Assembly (NCBI GenBank): GCA_963848955.1
Contig: CAWKFQ010000024.1
Location: 389,038-453,037, forward strand
DNA from: DASUPK01 sp963848955
GTDB taxonomy: Bacteria; Actinomycetota; Thermoleophilia; Solirubrobacterales; 70-9
DNA: 64,000 nucleotides
Direction: 5' to 3'
Part shown: one piece after another, positions 61,828 to 64,000 of the stretch
Numbering within the stretch: the stretch's first letter is position 1
How the letters are laid out: the number at the start of each line of letters is the position of its first letter
Notes under the pieces: generated by a model
What the model was told of the DNA's origin: nothing
The model's database searches: none
Seen by the model: the letters and a program-made list of their open reading frames with translations, nothing else
Made by a program: the position numbers and the translations under genes

Positions 61828-63395
61828 TCATGAGCCCTCCTCGAGCGCCGGCTCGAGTGAGTGCGACAGCGACCCGTCGGCCGATTCCGGCGGCGCCGTG
61901 GGATGGGCTGGGAGCAGCAGCAGGGCGCGATCGCGCCTGCGGCGCTGACGCCGGCGGCGACGAGCAAGGCGGCGCTGAAGCCGTCGAAGAACGCCGAGGA
62001 CGCTGCGGCGTGGACGGCGTTCGCGAGTGCGGGGTGGCCGTTGACGCTGGTGCGGTTGGCGAGCTCGAGCGCGCCGCCGGCGGAGTCGTGGGCGGTGCGC
62101 GCGAGCCGCGGAGCCAGGTCCGCGGGAAGCCTGTCGGTGAGTCGGTTGTTGTAGAGAGAGGCGTAGACGCTGCCGAGCACGGCGACGCCGAGGGTGCTTC
62201 CGAGCAGGCGGGTGGCGTCGTTGACAGCGGAGCCGATGCCGGCCTTGGCCTTCGGTACGACCCCCATGATCGCCTCGGTCGCGGGTGCGCTGACGAGTCC
62301 CACGCCGCTGCCGCCGAGCACCATCTGGCCGGCTAGCTCGAGGTAGCTGGTTCCTGCGGTTGCGGTGGAGACCCAGGCGAAGAAGCCGGCGAAAGAGAAC
62401 AGGCCGGCGGTGACGACCTGCTTGGTGCCGAAGCGCACGGCGAGCTTGGTGCCGAGCACCGACATCACCCCCACGGAGATCGCGACCGGCAGCAGGTGGA
62501 CACCCGTGGAGAGCGGCCCGTAGCCCTTGAAGAACTGGAAGTACTGGGTGATCAGGAGGCTGAAGCCGGAGAGCGCGAAGAAGGCGACGGTGACGGAGCC
62601 GCTGGCGGCGGTGAAGCGAAGGTCGCGGAACAGGCCGAGGTCGAGCATCGGCTCTGACGTGGTGCGCTCGCGGACGATGAAGGCGGCGAACAGCCCCGCT
62701 GCGAGTGCGAAGCCCGCGAGGCTGCGGCCGCTGCTCCAGCCGTAGTTGGGGGCCTCGATCAGCGTGTAGGTCAGCAGCGCCATCGCCGCGCTCGAGAGCA
62801 CCAGTCCCGGGCCGTCGGTCCTGTTCGCGCCCGGATCGCGCGAGGTCGGCACGCTCCAGGCGACGAGCGCGGCGCCGACAAGGGCGACGGGTGCCATCGC
62901 GAAGAAGATGCTCGTCCAGCTGAACTGCTCGAGCAGCCAGCCCCCGACGATCGGGCCGAGCGCGATCGCGATGCCCGCCGTCGCGCCCCAGAGGCCGATC
63001 GCGCGGGCGCGCTCGCCCCGCTCGGTGAACACGTTCGAGATCAGCGAGAGGGTGGAGGGGAAGATCATCGCGGCGCCGAGACCCATGAAGCAGCGGGCGA
63101 CGATCAGCTGGCCGGCGGTCGTGGTCAGACCGGCGGCGAAGCTGGCGACTCCGAACACGCCCAGGCCGGCGAGCAGAAATCCCTTGCGGCCGAGGCGGTC
63201 GCTGAGGCTGCCGCTGGCCAGCAGCAGCGCCGCGAACACCAGGCTGTAGGCATCGACGACCCACTGCAGCTGCGAGTTCGACGCATCCAGCTCGCGAACC
63301 AGCGTCGGCAGCGCGACGTTGACGATCGTGATGTCGAGGTTGATCACAAACGCTGCCAGCAGCAGCGAGACGAGAATCAGGGGGCGACGTTGCAT
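61828..63395 (-). CDS. MFS drug-efflux transporter, EmrB/QacA (DHA2) type, frameshifted near the end
   Basis: A ~520-residue 14-TM transporter: FVINLDITIVNVALPTLVRE, GSLSDRLGRKGFLLAG (motif A), ARCFMGLGAAMIFPSTLSLI and GPIVGGWLLEQFSWTSIFF. A one-base shift near 61925 ends the last helix; the restored frame gives LLLLPAHPTAPPESADGSLS and a stop at 61828. It begins 5 nt after the stop of another MFS gene. Confidence 0.88.
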
Positions 63396-63400
63396 GACGG

Positions 63401-64000
63401 CTAGGCCTCCTCGGCGAGGGCCACGTGTCCGTCGATCGGGACGGTCGCGCCCGTGGGCGCTGCATGGGGTGCGGGGCGGCGAACCCCGAGGATCGCCAGG
63501 GACGCGAGCGCACTAGCTGCCGCGAAAGCGCTGATCACGATCCAGGAGCGGTCGAACGCGTCGAGAACGGCGTGCGGTGCACTCGGCGTTCCGAGCACCG
63601 CGACGAGGACCGCCACGCCGATCGCCAGGCCGACCTGACGGAGCATGTTGACCACTGCCGAGCCGGTCGCGAAGTTCTCCGGGGGAAGCTCCGAGGTGGC
63701 GCTCGACATCATCGTCGGCAGCGTCAGGCCGACGCCGACACCGATGATCACAAGGCCGGGGAACAGGTCGGCGAAGTAGTCCGCTTTCAGCCCGGCGAAC
63801 AGGGCGAACCACACGGCACCGACGGCGAAGAGGCTCGAGCCGATGGCGATCACGACACCCGAGCCGAATCGCACGATCAGGCGTTCGGCTAGCAGCAGCG
63901 CGGTCGGTAGGACCAGGAACGGGCTGGGCGCGATCGTGAGCCCCGTCTGCAGCGCCGACCAGTGCCAGACGTTCTGATCCCAGAGCACGAGCGAGAGCAG
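63401..64000 (-). CDS. MFS transporter C-terminal half (cut by window end)
   Basis: About 199 codons are visible, running off the window edge. VLWDQNVWHWSALQTGLTIA, ADLFPGLVIIGVGVGLTLPT and NFATGSAVVNMLRQVGLAIG are helices 9-13 of a DHA2-type transporter, ending HVALAEEA. It is followed after 5 nt by a second DHA2 MFS gene, so two pumps are encoded in tandem. Confidence 0.88.
   Translation of the reverse strand: MLSLVLWDQNVWHWSALQTGLTIAPSPFLVLPTALLLAERLIVRFGSGVVIAIGSSLFAVGAVWFALFAGLKADYFADLFPGLVIIGVGVGLTLPTMMSSATSELPPENFATGSAVVNMLRQVGLAIGVAVLVAVLGTPSAPHAVLDAFDRSWIVISAFAAASALASLAILGVRRPAPHAAPTGATVPIDGHVALAEEA

Noticed and set aside
1943..63395. Programmed ribosomal frameshifting as the cause of split genes
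   Set aside because: The shifts occur in unrelated genes at dissimilar sites without slippery heptamers; sequence errors explain them better.
1..64000. CRISPR array, rRNA operon or insertion sequence
   Set aside because: No regularly spaced repeats, no rRNA sequence and no transposase with flanking inverted repeats were seen.

Overview
The window is GC-rich and carries single-copy housekeeping genes in an order typical of Actinomycetota: aroB-aroQ-Xaa-Pro peptidase-efp-nusB, ispA-dxs, tlyA-nadK-recN-steA-pyrG, xerD, mutM-recO, dgt-dnaG. Several recurring families point to Thermoleophilia/Solirubrobacterales: NTF2-like proteins starting MSEEN, a TIGR03032 protein, DUF3866, and secreted proteins with Lys/Arg-rich beta-sandwich tails. 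The lineage is inferred from gene content, not from a marker-gene tree.

Layout. 1-1833: shikimate genes and a peptidase. 1834-5131: a 3.3 kb block of membrane transport genes, mostly reversed, that separates the peptidase from efp and holds a 22-codon cupredoxin remnant. 5190-10226: efp, nusB, a HAD phosphatase, an xseB-like ORF, ispA and dxs. 10365-16204: secreted M28 peptidase, membrane protein, sulfotransferase-TIGR03032 protein and an MFS pump. 16206-19809 (reverse): a two-component system flanked by secreted Ser/Gly/Asp-rich proteins. 19955-25679: SDR, a two-gene copper-protein operon and an NTF2-like array. 26217-45746: mostly housekeeping (rRNA methylation, NAD kinase, DNA repair, CTP synthase, dGTPase, primase). 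45857-52071: HNH gene, tRNA-Asn, glycosyltransferases, SDR, thioredoxin-like lipoprotein and Hpt protein. 52116-57888: an accessory island built on a tRNA-Met gene. 57945-64000: membrane protein, then a reverse-strand cluster of epoxide hydrolase, DUF3237, muconolactone isomerase-like, SDR and two drug-efflux MFS genes.

Three structures stand out. First, a secreted protein whose ligand pattern matches the two copper sites of peptidylglycine hydroxylating monooxygenase is fused to a cupredoxin, overlaps a second cupredoxin gene, and follows a palindromic operator. Second, an intact tRNA-Met, two 5' halves and one 3' half all break at the anticodon loop. A tyrosine-recombinase remnant sits beside the intact copy, and small genes in the island are separated by a shared hairpin repeat. 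Third, many genes without a Shine-Dalgarno have a TANNNT box about 7 nt before the start codon, which suggests widespread leaderless transcription.

Many genes, including essential ones (ispA, dxs, nadK, recN, dnaG), are split by single-base frameshifts, and efp has an in-frame TAG at codon 3. Indels of one base in short G or C runs explain most of these, so the sequence is probably a draft or metagenome assembly with residual errors. Such genes are annotated as single loci with the shift noted.
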